Shown: piece by piece, positions 40,574-51,225 of the stretch
How positions within the stretch are numbered: position 1 is the stretch's first letter
Layout: every line of letters starts with the position of its first letter
Assembly (NCBI RefSeq): GCF_014635045.1
Contig: NZ_BMCF01000002.1
Coordinates: 62,001 to 126,000 of the forward strand
Length of the DNA: 64,000 nucleotides
Reading direction: 5' to 3'
Source: Staphylococcus nepalensis
GTDB lineage: Bacteria; Bacillota; Bacilli; Staphylococcales; Staphylococcaceae
Program-made: the position numbers and the translations under genes
Notes under the pieces: generated by a model
Databases searched by the model: none
What the model saw: the letters and a program-made list of their open reading frames with translations, nothing else
Told to the model about the DNA's origin: nothing

Positions 40574-42283
40574 ATGAAAGTAGAAGTATATAAAGGGGAA
40601 GAAGGAAATTTCAACCTTCATAACTATGAAAAGCAATACAACAATTTCGATTGGAAAGAAGTTGAAAAAGCATTTTCATGGTATGACACAGGCAAAATAA
40701 ATATGGCACATGAATGTATTGATCGCCATGTGGATGAAGGTAAAGGAGAAAAAGTAGCTTTACATTATAAAGATGATAAGCGACAAGAAAGTTTTACTTT
40801 CAATGAAATGAAATCAAAATCAAATAAAGCAGCAAATGTTTTAAAAGATAAAGGCAATGTTGAAAAAGGTGATCGTGTATTTATTTTTATGCCCAGAACA
40901 CCTGAACTATATTTTGCATTATTTGGTATTTTGAAAATAGGTGCTATTGTCGGACCATTATTTGAAGCGTTTATGGAAAAAGCGGTTGGTGATCGTTTAG
41001 AAAATAGTGAGGCAAGCGTAATCGTCACTACAAATAATTTATTGCCAAGAATACCCAAAGACAAATTACCAAATTTAGAAAAAATTGTTGTTGTTGACGA
41101 TGTTGTTGAGAGTGAATACGTAGACTTTAATAAAGAACTTGAAAAAGCGAGTGACCAATTTGATACAGAATGGCTAAATTTAGATGATGGACTCATCCTA
41201 CATTATACTTCAGGATCAACTGGACAACCAAAAGGTGTATTACATGCACAAAGAGCTATGTTAGTTCATTATATTTCTGGTAAATATGTCCTTGATTTTA
41301 AAGATGATGATGTTTATTGGTGTACTGCAGATCCAGGTTGGGTAACTGGTACATCTTATGGCATATTCAGTCCTTGGTTGAATGGTATTACGAATTGCAT
41401 CGCTGGAGGCAGATTCTCTCCAGAAGCTTGGTATGGTATGATAGAAGAATTTAAAGTGACAATATGGTATACAGCTCCAACAGCGTTAAGAATGTTAATG
41501 AGCGCCGGGGATGATATTGTTGAAAAATTTGATTTATCATCTTTAAAAAGTATTTTATCGGTTGGAGAACCGTTAAACCCAGAGGTGATTAAATGGGCAA
41601 AAGGCGTATTCGGTCTACGTGTTCTCGATACGTGGTGGATGACTGAAACAGGCGGGCATATGATTGTGAATTATCCGTCCATGGATGTGAAATTGGGCTC
41701 AATGGGCAAACCATTGCCTGGTGTTGAAGCGTCAATTATTGATGATCAGGGAAATGAATTACCAGCTAACCGTATGGGAAATCTTGCCATCAAGAAAGGT
41801 TGGCCATCTATGATGATTTCAATTTGGAATAACCCTGAAAAATACGACTCTTACTTTATAGGCGATTGGTATGTATCAGGGGATTCTGCTTATAAAGATG
41901 AAGATGGGTATTACTGGTTTCAAGGACGCGTTGACGATGTAATTATGACAGCGGGAGAACGTGTCGGCCCATTTGAAGTCGAATCTAAGTTAGTCGAACA
42001 TGATGCAGTGGCTGAAGCAGGCGTGATAGGTAAACCTGATCCAGTTCGAGGAGAAATTATCAAAGCGTTTGTAGCTTTACGACCTGAATTTGAAGCAAGT
42101 GATGAATTGAAAGAGGAAATTCGTAAGTTCGTTAAGGAAGGTTTAGCAGCACATGCTGCGCCTCGTGAAATCGAGTTTAAAGACAAATTACCAAAAACAC
42201 GTTCCGGTAAAATCATGCGTCGCGTGTTAAAAGCGTGGGAACTTGATTTACCAGAAGGCGACTTAAGTACAATGGAAGATTAA
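40574..42283 (+). CDS. acsA: Acetyl-CoA synthetase
   Basis: Activates acetate to acetyl-CoA with ATP, via acetyl-AMP. The 569-residue ANL enzyme has the A3 loop HYTSGSTGQPKGV near residue 211, TWWMTETGGH near 357, and the A10 motif KTRSGKIMRR, with the lysine K546 that AcuA would acetylate. Its length fits the shorter Bacillus AcsA group. AGGGGG precedes the start. Regulation is likely at two levels: CcpA at the promoter and reversible acetylation by AcuA/AcuC. Confidence 0.96.
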   Translation: MKVEVYKGEEGNFNLHNYEKQYNNFDWKEVEKAFSWYDTGKINMAHECIDRHVDEGKGEKVALHYKDDKRQESFTFNEMKSKSNKAANVLKDKGNVEKGDRVFIFMPRTPELYFALFGILKIGAIVGPLFEAFMEKAVGDRLENSEASVIVTTNNLLPRIPKDKLPNLEKIVVVDDVVESEYVDFNKELEKASDQFDTEWLNLDDGLILHYTSGSTGQPKGVLHAQRAMLVHYISGKYVLDFKDDDVYWCTADPGWVTGTSYGIFSPWLNGITNCIAGGRFSPEAWYGMIEEFKVTIWYTAPTALRMLMSAGDDIVEKFDLSSLKSILSVGEPLNPEVIKWAKGVFGLRVLDTWWMTETGGHMIVNYPSMDVKLGSMGKPLPGVEASIIDDQGNELPANRMGNLAIKKGWPSMMISIWNNPEKYDSYFIGDWYVSGDSAYKDEDGYYWFQGRVDDVIMTAGERVGPFEVESKLVEHDAVAEAGVIGKPDPVRGEIIKAFVALRPEFEASDELKEEIRKFVKEGLAAHAAPREIEFKDKLPKTRSGKIMRRVLKAWELDLPEGDLSTMED

Positions 42284-42335
42284 TTATAGAAAAAACATAA
42301 AATAATTGTTTCAAATTTACTATTAACTTTAAAAT

Positions 42336-42395
42336 GTGCTTTATTGATGAATTTTAAAATCTGCTTTTAAAATTTAGAAATGAAGCACGTTTTTA
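42336..42395 (+). terminator. Terminator after acsA
   Basis: Outer arms GTGCTT and AAGCAC enclose inner arms AATTTTAAAA and TTTTAAAATT, followed by GTTTTTATT. Confidence 0.75.
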
Positions 42396-42449
42396 TTGTA
42401 ATAATACATTTAAAATGTTTTATTATCCATTATTGTAACAAAAGTAGCT

Positions 42450-42471
42450 TATAATTTTGAAAGCGCTATCT
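42450..42471. promoter_or_regulatory. fhs -10 and cre site
   Basis: TATAAT at 42450-42455 is followed by TGAAAGCGCTATCT at 42458-42471, matching cre at 13 of 14 positions. No good -35 is seen. The site would cover the transcription start about 120 bases before fhs. The remainder of the gap to 42593 shows nothing else. Confidence 0.65.
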
Positions 42472-42593
42472 CTATTAATCGACAATACAACTTTATTTAG
42501 TTAATATGAATATGTAAGGAATTTTGAATCACAGCATGAAATTTTACTTTTTTCATATGTGGTTAAAATTTATAAAAGAAGGGGCGAATACAT

Positions 42594-44261
42594 TTGGCAC
42601 ATTTATCAGACTTAGATATTGCTAATCAATCAACACTACAACCAATTGGGGATATTGCTGAAAAAGTAGGTATTCCTACCAATGCTTTAGAACCATACGG
42701 ACATTACAAAGCTAAGATTGATATCAACCAAGTTAAACAAAAAGATGATAAAGGGAAAGTAGTGTTAGTAACTGCTATGAGTCCAACACCTGCAGGTGAA
42801 GGTAAATCAACAGTTACAGTTGGTTTATCTGACGCTTTTAATCAATTAAAGAAAAATGTAATGGTTGCTTTGCGTGAACCTGCGTTAGGGCCTACATTTG
42901 GTATTAAAGGCGGCGCAACTGGTGGCGGTTATGCTCAAGTGCTGCCAATGGAAGATATTAATTTACACTTTAACGGTGACTTCCATGCTATTACAACAGC
43001 AAACAACGCGTTATCAGCATTTATTGACAACCATATTCATCAAGGAAATGAATTAGGTATTGATCAAAGACGTATTGAATGGAAACGCGTCTTAGACATG
43101 AATGATCGCGCTTTAAGAAATGTCATCGTAGGATTAGGTGGGCCAACACAAGGTGTGCCCCGTGAAGATGGGTTCAACATTACAGTAGCTTCTGAAATTA
43201 TGGCTATTTTATGCTTAGCTAACGATATTAATGACTTAAAAGCTAAAATCAGTAATATTACAATTGGTTATACAAGAGATCGTAATCCAGTTACAGTAGC
43301 AGATTTAAAAGTTGAAGGCGCTTTAGCAATGATACTAAAAGATGCAATTAAACCTAATTTAGTCCAAACAATCGAAGGTACACCAGCATTAGTACATGGT
43401 GGGCCGTTTGCAAATATTGCGCATGGCTGTAACTCAATTCTTGCAACACAAACAGCAAGAGAATTAGCTGATATCGTCGTAACAGAAGCTGGTTTTGGAT
43501 CAGACTTAGGTGCTGAAAAATTCATCAATATTAAAGCACGTGAAGCAGGATTCGAACCCTCGGCAGTTGTGGTTGTTGCTACTATCCGTGCGCTTAAAAT
43601 GCATGGCGGCGTTGCAAAAGACAATCTTAAAGAAGAAAACGTGGATGCATTGAAAAAAGGTATCGTAAACTTAGAACGCCACGTAAACAATGTAAAAAAA
43701 TACGGTTTAGAACCGGTTGTTGCATTGAACGCATTTGTTCACGACACAGATGAAGAAACGAAGTTTGTACAAGAATGGGCGAAAGAAAATGGCGTCCGTC
43801 TTGCTTTAACTGAGGTTTGGGAAAAAGGTGGCCAAGGCGGTCTCGATTTAGCTAATGAAGTATTAGAAGTGATTAACCAACCACAAAATTTCAAACATTT
43901 ATATGAACTAGACCAACCACTTGAAGATAAAATTGAAACGATTGTAAAAGAAATTTATGGTGGCAGCAAAGTAACGTTTAGCAGTAAAGCACAAAAACAA
44001 TTAAAACAATTTAAAGAAAATGGTTGGGATAATTATCCTGTATGTATGGCTAAAACACAATATTCATTCTCTGACGATGCATCATTATTAGGTGCACCAG
44101 AAGGATTTGAAATTACAATTCGCGAGCTAGAAGCTAAAACAGGTGCAGGATTTATCGTAGCACTAACTGGTGCGATTATGACAATGCCTGGATTGCCTAA
44201 GAAACCAGCTGCATTAAATATGGACGTTACTGATGATGGTCACGCAGTAGGTCTATTCTAA
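42594..44261 (+). CDS. fhs: Formate--tetrahydrofolate ligase
   Basis: Joins formate to tetrahydrofolate with ATP, giving 10-formyl-THF for purine and formyl-Met synthesis; it links to formate from pyruvate formate-lyase. The 555-residue protein has the phosphate loop [14 protein letters not shown] near residue 65, then [20 protein letters not shown] and [13 protein letters not shown], all typical. The start is TTG 42594 with AAGGGGCG ahead. It is monocistronic with a strong bidirectional terminator behind. Confidence 0.97.
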   Translation: MAHLSDLDIANQSTLQPIGDIAEKVGIPTNALEPYGHYKAKIDINQVKQKDDKGKVVLVTAMSPTPAGEGKSTVTVGLSDAFNQLKKNVMVALREPALGPTFGIKGGATGGGYAQVLPMEDINLHFNGDFHAITTANNALSAFIDNHIHQGNELGIDQRRIEWKRVLDMNDRALRNVIVGLGGPTQGVPREDGFNITVASEIMAILCLANDINDLKAKISNITIGYTRDRNPVTVADLKVEGALAMILKDAIKPNLVQTIEGTPALVHGGPFANIAHGCNSILATQTARELADIVVTEAGFGSDLGAEKFINIKAREAGFEPSAVVVVATIRALKMHGGVAKDNLKEENVDALKKGIVNLERHVNNVKKYGLEPVVALNAFVHDTDEETKFVQEWAKENGVRLALTEVWEKGGQGGLDLANEVLEVINQPQNFKHLYELDQPLEDKIETIVKEIYGGSKVTFSSKAQKQLKQFKENGWDNYPVCMAKTQYSFSDDASLLGAPEGFEITIRELEAKTGAGFIVALTGAIMTMPGLPKKPAALNMDVTDDGHAVGLF

Positions 44262-44274
44262 TTTAGTGATTATA

Positions 44275-44318
44275 ACATAAAACAACCGAGGCACAGTGGC
44301 GCCTCGGTTGTTTTATGT
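44275..44318. terminator. Strong terminator after fhs
   Basis: ACATAAAACAACCGAGGC and GCCTCGGTTGTTTTATGT form a perfect 18-bp stem with an 8-base loop. Confidence 0.92.
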
Positions 44319-44366
44319 TGTAGATATTTATAGTCTTATTTCTAGTTATCGAAATCTTGTCAAGCT

Positions 44367-44408
44367 AACAAAATCATATTGAAAATATGATTGCTTTGTT
44401 GTTTTTTT
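44367..44408. terminator. Second hairpin between fhs and sgtA
   Basis: AATCATATT and AATATGATT pair, with flanking AACAAA/TTTGTT, followed on the plus strand by a long T run. It lies just after the minus-strand transglycosylase gene. Confidence 0.5.
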
Positions 44409-45319
44409 TACTTTGTCATTAATCGAGATTTAATATCGTAACGTTCCGCACGAACATAATCATATTGTGTAATTTTGTTTTCTACTAGCATGCGTTTTAA
44501 TACGTAATGTTGTCTATTTAAGCCGATTTGAATTTGATGATTAGGTTTAAGTGATCCATCTTCATTATAAGGCGTGTAGTAGTAAGGACTTTGCAGTAGA
44601 CCAATGATATACGCAGATTCAGCAATATTTAGATCTTCTGCTGGTTTGCCGAATAAACTGAAAGAAGCTGATCCTATACCTGAAATGTTTAACCCATTAT
44701 AATCACGACCAAATGGAACAATATTCAAATATGTGTACAATATCTCATCTTTAGTTAAAATTTTTTCAGCACGCATGGAAAGTACAAGCTCATTTGCTTT
44801 ACGATTATAAGTTTTTTGATTTGTAAGTATTTGATTTTTAACAAGTTGCTGTGTGATTGTACTGCCACCTGTAGCATCGCTAGAATTGAATATATCTTGT
44901 CCTATAGCTCGTAAAACAGCTTTTGGTAAAATGCCATTATGTCGAAAAAATAAACTGTCTTCTGAGGCTGTTAAAGCTTTGATCACATTGTTGTTAACAT
45001 GTTTTGGGCCAACGATGAGCGAATTCATAGAATTATTATACTCTACGAGTAGGTTATCGCTGTTATAATTGATTGCTTCATTTCCGGAAATAACTAATAG
45101 CTTGGACTTTAATTCAGCATCTGACATATGGGTAGCTTCTTTGGTTAAACTTTGAAAGTAAAATACAGATATGGCAAGTAAAATAAGCAAAGTGCAACCA
45201 AATATGGAAAATAAACCTACGAAAAAATGTTTGAGTTTTTTATAAATAAATTCAAATTGATTTAGTTTTATATGTTGTTTATTTTCTTCAATGTGGCTCT
45301 CATATGTATGATTTTTCAT
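44408..45319 (-). CDS. sgtA: Monofunctional GT51 peptidoglycan glycosyltransferase
   Basis: Polymerises lipid II into glycan strands outside the membrane. The 303-residue protein has a cytoplasmic tail, one membrane segment (about 33-53) and a GT51 domain. The catalytic E is in TASEDSLFFRHNGI and the second motif is GGSTITQQLVKNQ. No transpeptidase domain follows, so it is monofunctional like S. aureus SgtA/Mgt; the location next to tyrS favours SgtA. AAGGAGG precedes the start. Confidence 0.88.
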   Translation of the reverse strand: MKNHTYESHIEENKQHIKLNQFEFIYKKLKHFFVGLFSIFGCTLLILLAISVFYFQSLTKEATHMSDAELKSKLLVISGNEAINYNSDNLLVEYNNSMNSLIVGPKHVNNNVIKALTASEDSLFFRHNGILPKAVLRAIGQDIFNSSDATGGSTITQQLVKNQILTNQKTYNRKANELVLSMRAEKILTKDEILYTYLNIVPFGRDYNGLNISGIGSASFSLFGKPAEDLNIAESAYIIGLLQSPYYYTPYNEDGSLKPNHQIQIGLNRQHYVLKRMLVENKITQYDYVRAERYDIKSRLMTK

Positions 45320-45449
45320 CGTGGACCTCCTTATTTAAACAATATTATATCATAATATATAGAGTTGACTTTTAAATTAGAGTTAATTATAATAAATACA
45401 ATTCGATATCGTTTTTGGATAGAGGAGAAGTAATATAATGTATCATCTA

Positions 45450-45624
45450 CAGAGAGTTAGTGGTTGCTGTGAACTAGCGTTGGTCCTTATATGAATACAC
45501 CTTTTGATAAGTAATTATCCAAACGTTTTAGTTAATGAACGTATCATTAATAGAGTTGTTTGACTTAAAGTATGGTGGTACCGTGCGTTTGCGCCCTTAC
45601 AAAAAATGTAAGGGCGCTTTTTTG
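45450..45624 (+). promoter_or_regulatory. T-box leader of tyrS (tyrosine specifier TAC)
   Basis: TATGGTGGTACCGTGCG at 45571-45587 is the T-box. GAA-TAC-ACC at 45493-45501 has the specifier-loop context, so the codon read is TAC (tyrosine), matching the gene. A terminator hairpin follows the T-box. TATAAT at 45434-45439 may be the -10, but no good -35 is visible. Confidence 0.93.
45591..45623 (+). terminator. T-box-controlled terminator of tyrS
   Basis: GCGCCCTTAC and GTAAGGGCGC form a perfect 10-bp stem followed by six T residues. Confidence 0.92.
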
Positions 45625-45702
45625 TGTTCTCTAAAATTACGCGGTTAAAATTTTAAGTGATGCAAATGAATTCTATTCAAAACTTTATCATAATTAAATT
45701 AG

Positions 45703-46977
<1,275 letters not shown>

Positions 46978-47195
46978 TTGTGAAAGTTGAACATACCATC
47001 GTTTATAAAAAGTAACACGTTCAGCAATACAAAAATACGTTGTGCTGTTTCTAATAATAGTTACTAAGCGTAGAAGTCGTCTATATCAGTATATATTGGT
47101 TTCAGAAGTTTGATATATAGGTGTAATAAAAATATTGAAATATGGCTTTATGCTTAGGGCGTATTTTATTATCTGAACACAGTTATAAAATACAA
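46978..47195. other. Gap between tyrS and htrA terminator
   Basis: About 220 AT-rich bases with no gene, RNA motif or promoter that I can support. Confidence 0.4.
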
Positions 47196-47233
47196 TAAAG
47201 GCACCAAATCATATTTATGATTTGGTGCCTTTA
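47196..47233. terminator. Bidirectional terminator tyrS/htrA
   Basis: TAAAGGCACCAAATCAT and ATGATTTGGTGCCTTTA form a perfect 17-bp stem with a 4-base loop, between converging genes. Confidence 0.92.
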
Positions 47234-47251
47234 AGTATTTATAACACTCAT

Positions 47252-48538
47252 TTAATTAAAAGGAACGGCTTGTTCTTTTGATGAATCAGAAGTTTTTGAT
47301 TTTTGTTCTTTTAATGTTACATCAACAGTTTGTGTTTCACCTTTTCTTTCTACAGTTAATTTAACTGTATCTCCAGGTTTTTTATGTTCATATAGATAAG
47401 AGCGTAAATCTGTATCCTCTTTTACTTCTTCATCATCAATTTTAGTGATAATATCTCCTTCTTTTAGATCATTATCAGCGTATACTTTTGCTACATAAAT
47501 ACCATCTTTTCTATCAGTATTTAATTGCTTTTTATACTCATCAGGAATTTCGCTTAAATTAAGTAAACCGATACCGATTGAAGGGCGATCAATTTTGCCA
47601 TTCTTAACTAATTCTTTAATAGTCACTTTGACTTCATTACTTGGAATAGCAAACCCAATGCCTTCGACTTGTTCGTTCGCTATTTTCATTGAATTAATAC
47701 CAACTAAATTACCATTTAAATCAACCAATGCCCCGCCTGAGTTACCAGGGTTAATTGCTGCATCTGTTTGTAGTACGTTTACCTTATTAGCACCAGCTGA
47801 AGTTTGTGTGTCGATTGTTCGTTCGCTAGCTGAAATAATACCAGACGTCACAGAGTTTGCAAATTCTAAGCCAAGCGGGTTGCCCATAGCGAATACGCTG
47901 TCACCAGTTTTTACCTTGGAAGAATTAGCAAATTCTACCGCTTTTGTACCTTTCGTTTCATTTATTTTCAATACTGCAATATCCGTAAGTGCATCTTTGC
48001 CAATTAGTTTAGCATCGACTTGCTTAGAATTATGTAATTGAACTTTAATTTCACTTGCACCATCAATGACATGGTTATTTGTAACGATATAAGCTGAGCC
48101 GTTATTTTTTTGATAAATTACACCAGATCCAACGCCAGCTTCTTCTGATTTACCTGTTTTACCTTTAAGCAAATCGTCTAAATTTTGAGCTTTTTGCATA
48201 TTAATTACACCTACAATGGCGGGGGATACATCAGTAATCATTTGATTTACCGAATCGTATTTCTCGCTTTTTCCATCTAAGGAATTACCAGCGCTACTAC
48301 TATCACTTGTTTCCTTTACTGATGACCCATTATCGTCTAATACTGTACTTTCCATAAATTTCCCCACACCTAAGACAATCAGTGCACCAAGAATACCTGC
48401 TACAAGTGCGACGAGTACAGTTTTAAACCATGGGAATTTGGGTTTTGATCGTTTACTATAGTTGGGTTGTGTGTATTTTGATATTTCTTCATCAGGTTGT
48501 TTTTTATTTGAGTTCTGATCATTATTAAATTCTGACAT
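47252..48538 (-). CDS. htrA: HtrA/DegP-like membrane serine protease
   Basis: A surface-quality-control protease of 428 residues. It has a hydrophilic cytoplasmic N terminus, one membrane segment (about 42-66, TVLVALVAGILGALIVLGVG), a trypsin-like domain with H in VTNNHVID, D in LTDIAVLKI and S in NPGNSGGAL, and one PDZ domain (about 315-405). The start at 48538 has GGAGGT ahead; 48556 is a longer alternative. It corresponds to the shorter of the two S. aureus HtrA proteins, the one near tyrS. Confidence 0.94.
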   Translation of the reverse strand: MSEFNNDQNSNKKQPDEEISKYTQPNYSKRSKPKFPWFKTVLVALVAGILGALIVLGVGKFMESTVLDDNGSSVKETSDSSSAGNSLDGKSEKYDSVNQMITDVSPAIVGVINMQKAQNLDDLLKGKTGKSEEAGVGSGVIYQKNNGSAYIVTNNHVIDGASEIKVQLHNSKQVDAKLIGKDALTDIAVLKINETKGTKAVEFANSSKVKTGDSVFAMGNPLGLEFANSVTSGIISASERTIDTQTSAGANKVNVLQTDAAINPGNSGGALVDLNGNLVGINSMKIANEQVEGIGFAIPSNEVKVTIKELVKNGKIDRPSIGIGLLNLSEIPDEYKKQLNTDRKDGIYVAKVYADNDLKEGDIITKIDDEEVKEDTDLRSYLYEHKKPGDTVKLTVERKGETQTVDVTLKEQKSKTSDSSKEQAVPFN

Positions 48539-48704
48539 ATTATACCTCCGATTCATTCTTTATAACCTATTATGAAAGGTTTACTCAACTTTTTCTAGTA
48601 TATCATTATACTACTTTAGACTGAAATATAAATTACCTTGTCCATTGATGTTCTAAATGATAGAATCAATAGGGTAATATAAGGCTAAATAAGTAGGTGA
48701 AAAA

Positions 48705-49328
48705 ATGTATAGATTTGTTAGCGGTTTATTAAATTTTATTTTACGCAAAATATGTAAATCATTAGAAGTGCAAGGAAAAGAGCATATCCCACAATTACAT
48801 CGTTATGTCGTAACTTGTACACATGAAAGTTATAATGAAGTTATTATGCTTGGCATGGCTATTTATCCAAATCAAATCCATTATATGGCTAAAAAAGAAC
48901 TTTTCTATAATAAATGGTTTGGTAGATTTTTGAGTTCGCTTAATGCATTTCCAGTAGATAGAGATAATCCTGGACCAAGTACATTAAAAAAACCAATTAA
49001 ATTATTAAAAGAAAATAAAACAGTTGGAATTTTTCCGACAGGGCATCGTATGAAATACGATGAAGGCGCGCCAATGAAACGCGGTGCAGTAACGATAGCG
49101 TTAATGGCACAAGCACCTATTTTACCAGCAGCATATGTAGGGCCTAAAGAAATCAAAGGATTAGTTACTGGTAAATCAATTATAAGATTTGGTGAACCAA
49201 TTGAAACAAAAAATTTACCAAAAGACATGAAACGTAATGAAAAATTAGAATATTTAACTAAAGAATTAGAAAAAAGAACAATACAATTACAAGATGATTT
49301 AAATGAGTATGCAACACATAATAAGTAA
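48705..49328 (+). CDS. PlsC-like acyltransferase with altered motifs
   Basis: A 207-residue member of the 1-acyl-glycerol-3-phosphate acyltransferase family by overall pattern. The catalytic motif, normally HX4D, reads H40-ESYN-E45, so glutamate replaces aspartate. The substrate motif, usually FPEGTR, reads F-P-T-G-H-R, losing the glutamate. It may acylate a different substrate or be less active. The N terminus (MYRFVSGLLNFILRKI) is amphipathic and could attach to the membrane. AGGTG precedes the start. nagE follows in the same direction. Confidence 0.75.
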   Translation: MYRFVSGLLNFILRKICKSLEVQGKEHIPQLHRYVVTCTHESYNEVIMLGMAIYPNQIHYMAKKELFYNKWFGRFLSSLNAFPVDRDNPGPSTLKKPIKLLKENKTVGIFPTGHRMKYDEGAPMKRGAVTIALMAQAPILPAAYVGPKEIKGLVTGKSIIRFGEPIETKNLPKDMKRNEKLEYLTKELEKRTIQLQDDLNEYATHNK

Positions 49329-49350
49329 ATTTTACTCATTTTTTTAACTA

Positions 49351-49379
49351 TTGAATCATAATATATATACGAAATTAAT
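49351..49379 (+). promoter_or_regulatory. Possible nagE promoter
   Basis: TTGAAT at 49351-49356 and ATTAAT at 49374-49379 are 17 bases apart. Transcription would begin at the edge of the hairpin described next. Confidence 0.45.
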
Positions 49380-49383
49380 ATAA

Positions 49384-49470
49384 CTTGTGTTATTATGAAA
49401 ATGTACAATAACAACAAGTATAACGCTTTCATTTCACCACGTGGACAAATTGTACATGTGGTGATTTTTT
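49384..49470 (+). promoter_or_regulatory. nagE leader: possible RAT antiterminator and terminator
   Basis: CTTGTGTTATT at 49384 pairs with AATAACAACAAG ending at 49418 (one bulge), a hairpin shaped like the RAT sites of the LicT/GlcT antiterminators. Then TCACCAC at 49434 pairs with GTGGTGA ending at 49464, followed by TTTTTT. A poor cre-like site (11 of 14) at 49418-49431 lies between. A BglG-family antiterminator may control read-through; no such gene is in the window. Confidence 0.5.
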
Positions 49471-49501
49471 GGGTGAATTTATTGTGAAATGGGGAATAAT
49501 T

Positions 49502-51004
49502 ATGTATAGTTTCTTTCAACGTTTGGGAAGATCTCTTATGCTGCCTGTTGCCGTATTACCAGCAGCCGCAATTATTGTAGGTATAGGGAATGCCTTAACT
49601 GCAATTGGTATATGGCCGACTGTAGCTGCTTTTTTCTCGACGGCAGGGTCTACGATTCTTGAACAATTAGGTATTTTATTTGCAATCGGTGTAGCATTAG
49701 GGATGGCTAAGAAAAATGATGGGGCTGTGGCACTTGCAGCGGCGGTTGGTTTCTTCTTGACCACAGTCGTACTTAGTCCTGAAAAATTAGCACCATTATT
49801 AGGTGTGAAACAGTCATCTTTGAATGACGCATTTGAACAAATGAACAATCAAAACGTGTTAATTGGTCTAGTTATTGGTTTAGTCGCAGCTTATACTTAT
49901 AATAAATTTAGTAAGACAGAGTTGCCGGCAGCATTGTCATTCTTTAGTGGTAAACGGTTAGTACCAATCATGACCGCATTTTTTAGTATTTTTATAGCGG
50001 TTATTATGTTATTTGTTTGGCCCGTTGTATACTCAGCAATCGTTACGTTTGGGACATGGATACTGGATTTAGGTCCAGGTGGCGCATTTTTATATGGTTT
50101 TTTCAACCGTTTATTAATTCCAACAGGATTACACCACGCATTAAATGCAGTATTCTGGTTTGATTTAGCAGGCATTAATGATATTGCAAAATTCCAAACG
50201 GGTGATGGCGCAATAAAAGGTATAACAGGTCGCTATATGGCTGGTTTCTTCCCAGTAATGATGTTTGGGGTTCCAGCAGCAGCGCTAGCAATGTATCATA
50301 CTGCAGAAACGAAACAGAAGAAACGTGTATATGGTTTAATGTTTGCTGGTGCACTTTCAGCATTTATCGTGGGTGTTACTGAACCAATTGAATTTTCATT
50401 TATGTTTGTAGCACCTATACTATTTGTTATTCATGCATTATTAACAGGATTGTCATTATTTATTGCCGCTTTGTTCCATTGGACAGCAGGATTTTCATTT
50501 AGTGCGGGATTAATTGATTTCATATTGTCTCTAATTAATCCAGTTGCAAACCATCCGATGATGTTAATAGTACAAGGTATCGTATTCTTTATCATTTACT
50601 ATGTTGTATTTAGGTTAGCAATAAAATGGTTGAAACTGAGTACACCTGGCCGTGGAGATAACTTGTTACCTGATCCTACATCTGATGAAGCAACAACTGG
50701 TGATACAGCTCAAGATGGAGATGGTACAGAAAGTACACCATCAACAAGCAAATATGCGCAAACAGCCAGCCAAATCTTAGAAGGCTTAGGCGGTAAAGAA
50801 AATATTACTTCTTTAACAAACTGTGCTACACGTTTACGTATGGAACTTAATGACAACAGCGTGATTGATGAAACTAAGATTAAGGGTGCAGGCGCAGTAG
50901 GCGTTACAAAAAGTGGTAAACATAATACGCAAGTTATTATTGGCACACACGTACAACAGGTTGCTGATGAAATAGAAACTCAAATGGAAAATAACAACTC
51001 GTAA
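49502..51004 (+). CDS. nagE: PTS EIICB, N-acetylglucosamine type
   Basis: Imports and phosphorylates a hexose at the membrane using HPr-derived phosphate. Residues 1-385 form the EIIC channel with about ten hydrophobic segments. The motif GLHHALNAVFWFDLAGINDI is typical of GlcNAc permeases rather than PtsG. The EIIB domain follows a linker (about 390-420) and has the phosphorylated cysteine in LTNCATRLR (C441). No EIIA domain is present. The start is ATG 49502 with GGGGA ahead; the frame opens at 49469 inside the terminator. The glucose alternative cannot be excluded. Confidence 0.88.
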   Translation: MYSFFQRLGRSLMLPVAVLPAAAIIVGIGNALTAIGIWPTVAAFFSTAGSTILEQLGILFAIGVALGMAKKNDGAVALAAAVGFFLTTVVLSPEKLAPLLGVKQSSLNDAFEQMNNQNVLIGLVIGLVAAYTYNKFSKTELPAALSFFSGKRLVPIMTAFFSIFIAVIMLFVWPVVYSAIVTFGTWILDLGPGGAFLYGFFNRLLIPTGLHHALNAVFWFDLAGINDIAKFQTGDGAIKGITGRYMAGFFPVMMFGVPAAALAMYHTAETKQKKRVYGLMFAGALSAFIVGVTEPIEFSFMFVAPILFVIHALLTGLSLFIAALFHWTAGFSFSAGLIDFILSLINPVANHPMMLIVQGIVFFIIYYVVFRLAIKWLKLSTPGRGDNLLPDPTSDEATTGDTAQDGDGTESTPSTSKYAQTASQILEGLGGKENITSLTNCATRLRMELNDNSVIDETKIKGAGAVGVTKSGKHNTQVIIGTHVQQVADEIETQMENNNS

Positions 51005-51047
51005 GTATATTTTAATGTAGTATAAAATAATGTTTTAAGAACGTAAT

Positions 51048-51107
51048 ATCACGCATAAAAATAAACGAATTTTTATAATTTCGTTTCATTTCTATGCGTG
51101 ATTTTTT
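51048..51107 (+). terminator. Terminator after nagE
   Basis: ATCACGCATA and TATGCGTGAT are exact outer arms with AAACGAA/TTCGTTT nearly pairing inside, followed by TTTTT. Confidence 0.9.
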
Positions 51108-51196
51108 GTTGTAAGTATAAAGTTTGTTTGCCGTATATTATTATCAAAAATACATTGCTCTTTTAACATGTAAATAGTACGATGTAGTAGTATCAG

Positions 51197-51211
51197 AATT
51201 TTCTGATTAAA
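51197..51211. promoter_or_regulatory. CodY-like box before HAD gene
   Basis: AATTTTCTGATTAAA matches 11 of 15 CodY positions. It overlaps the exact palindrome ATCAGAATTTTCTGAT at 51193-51208 or so, directly before the ribosome binding site. Confidence 0.35.
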
Positions 51212-51225
51212 GGAGAGGAATGCAT

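Noticed and set aside
43268-43690. 140-residue antisense frame in fhs
   Set aside because: Fully inside a strongly conserved gene and without a start signal.
49469-49501. N-terminal extension of NagE
   Set aside because: The added codons lie in the terminator hairpin T tract; ATG 49502 gives the standard PTS N terminus.
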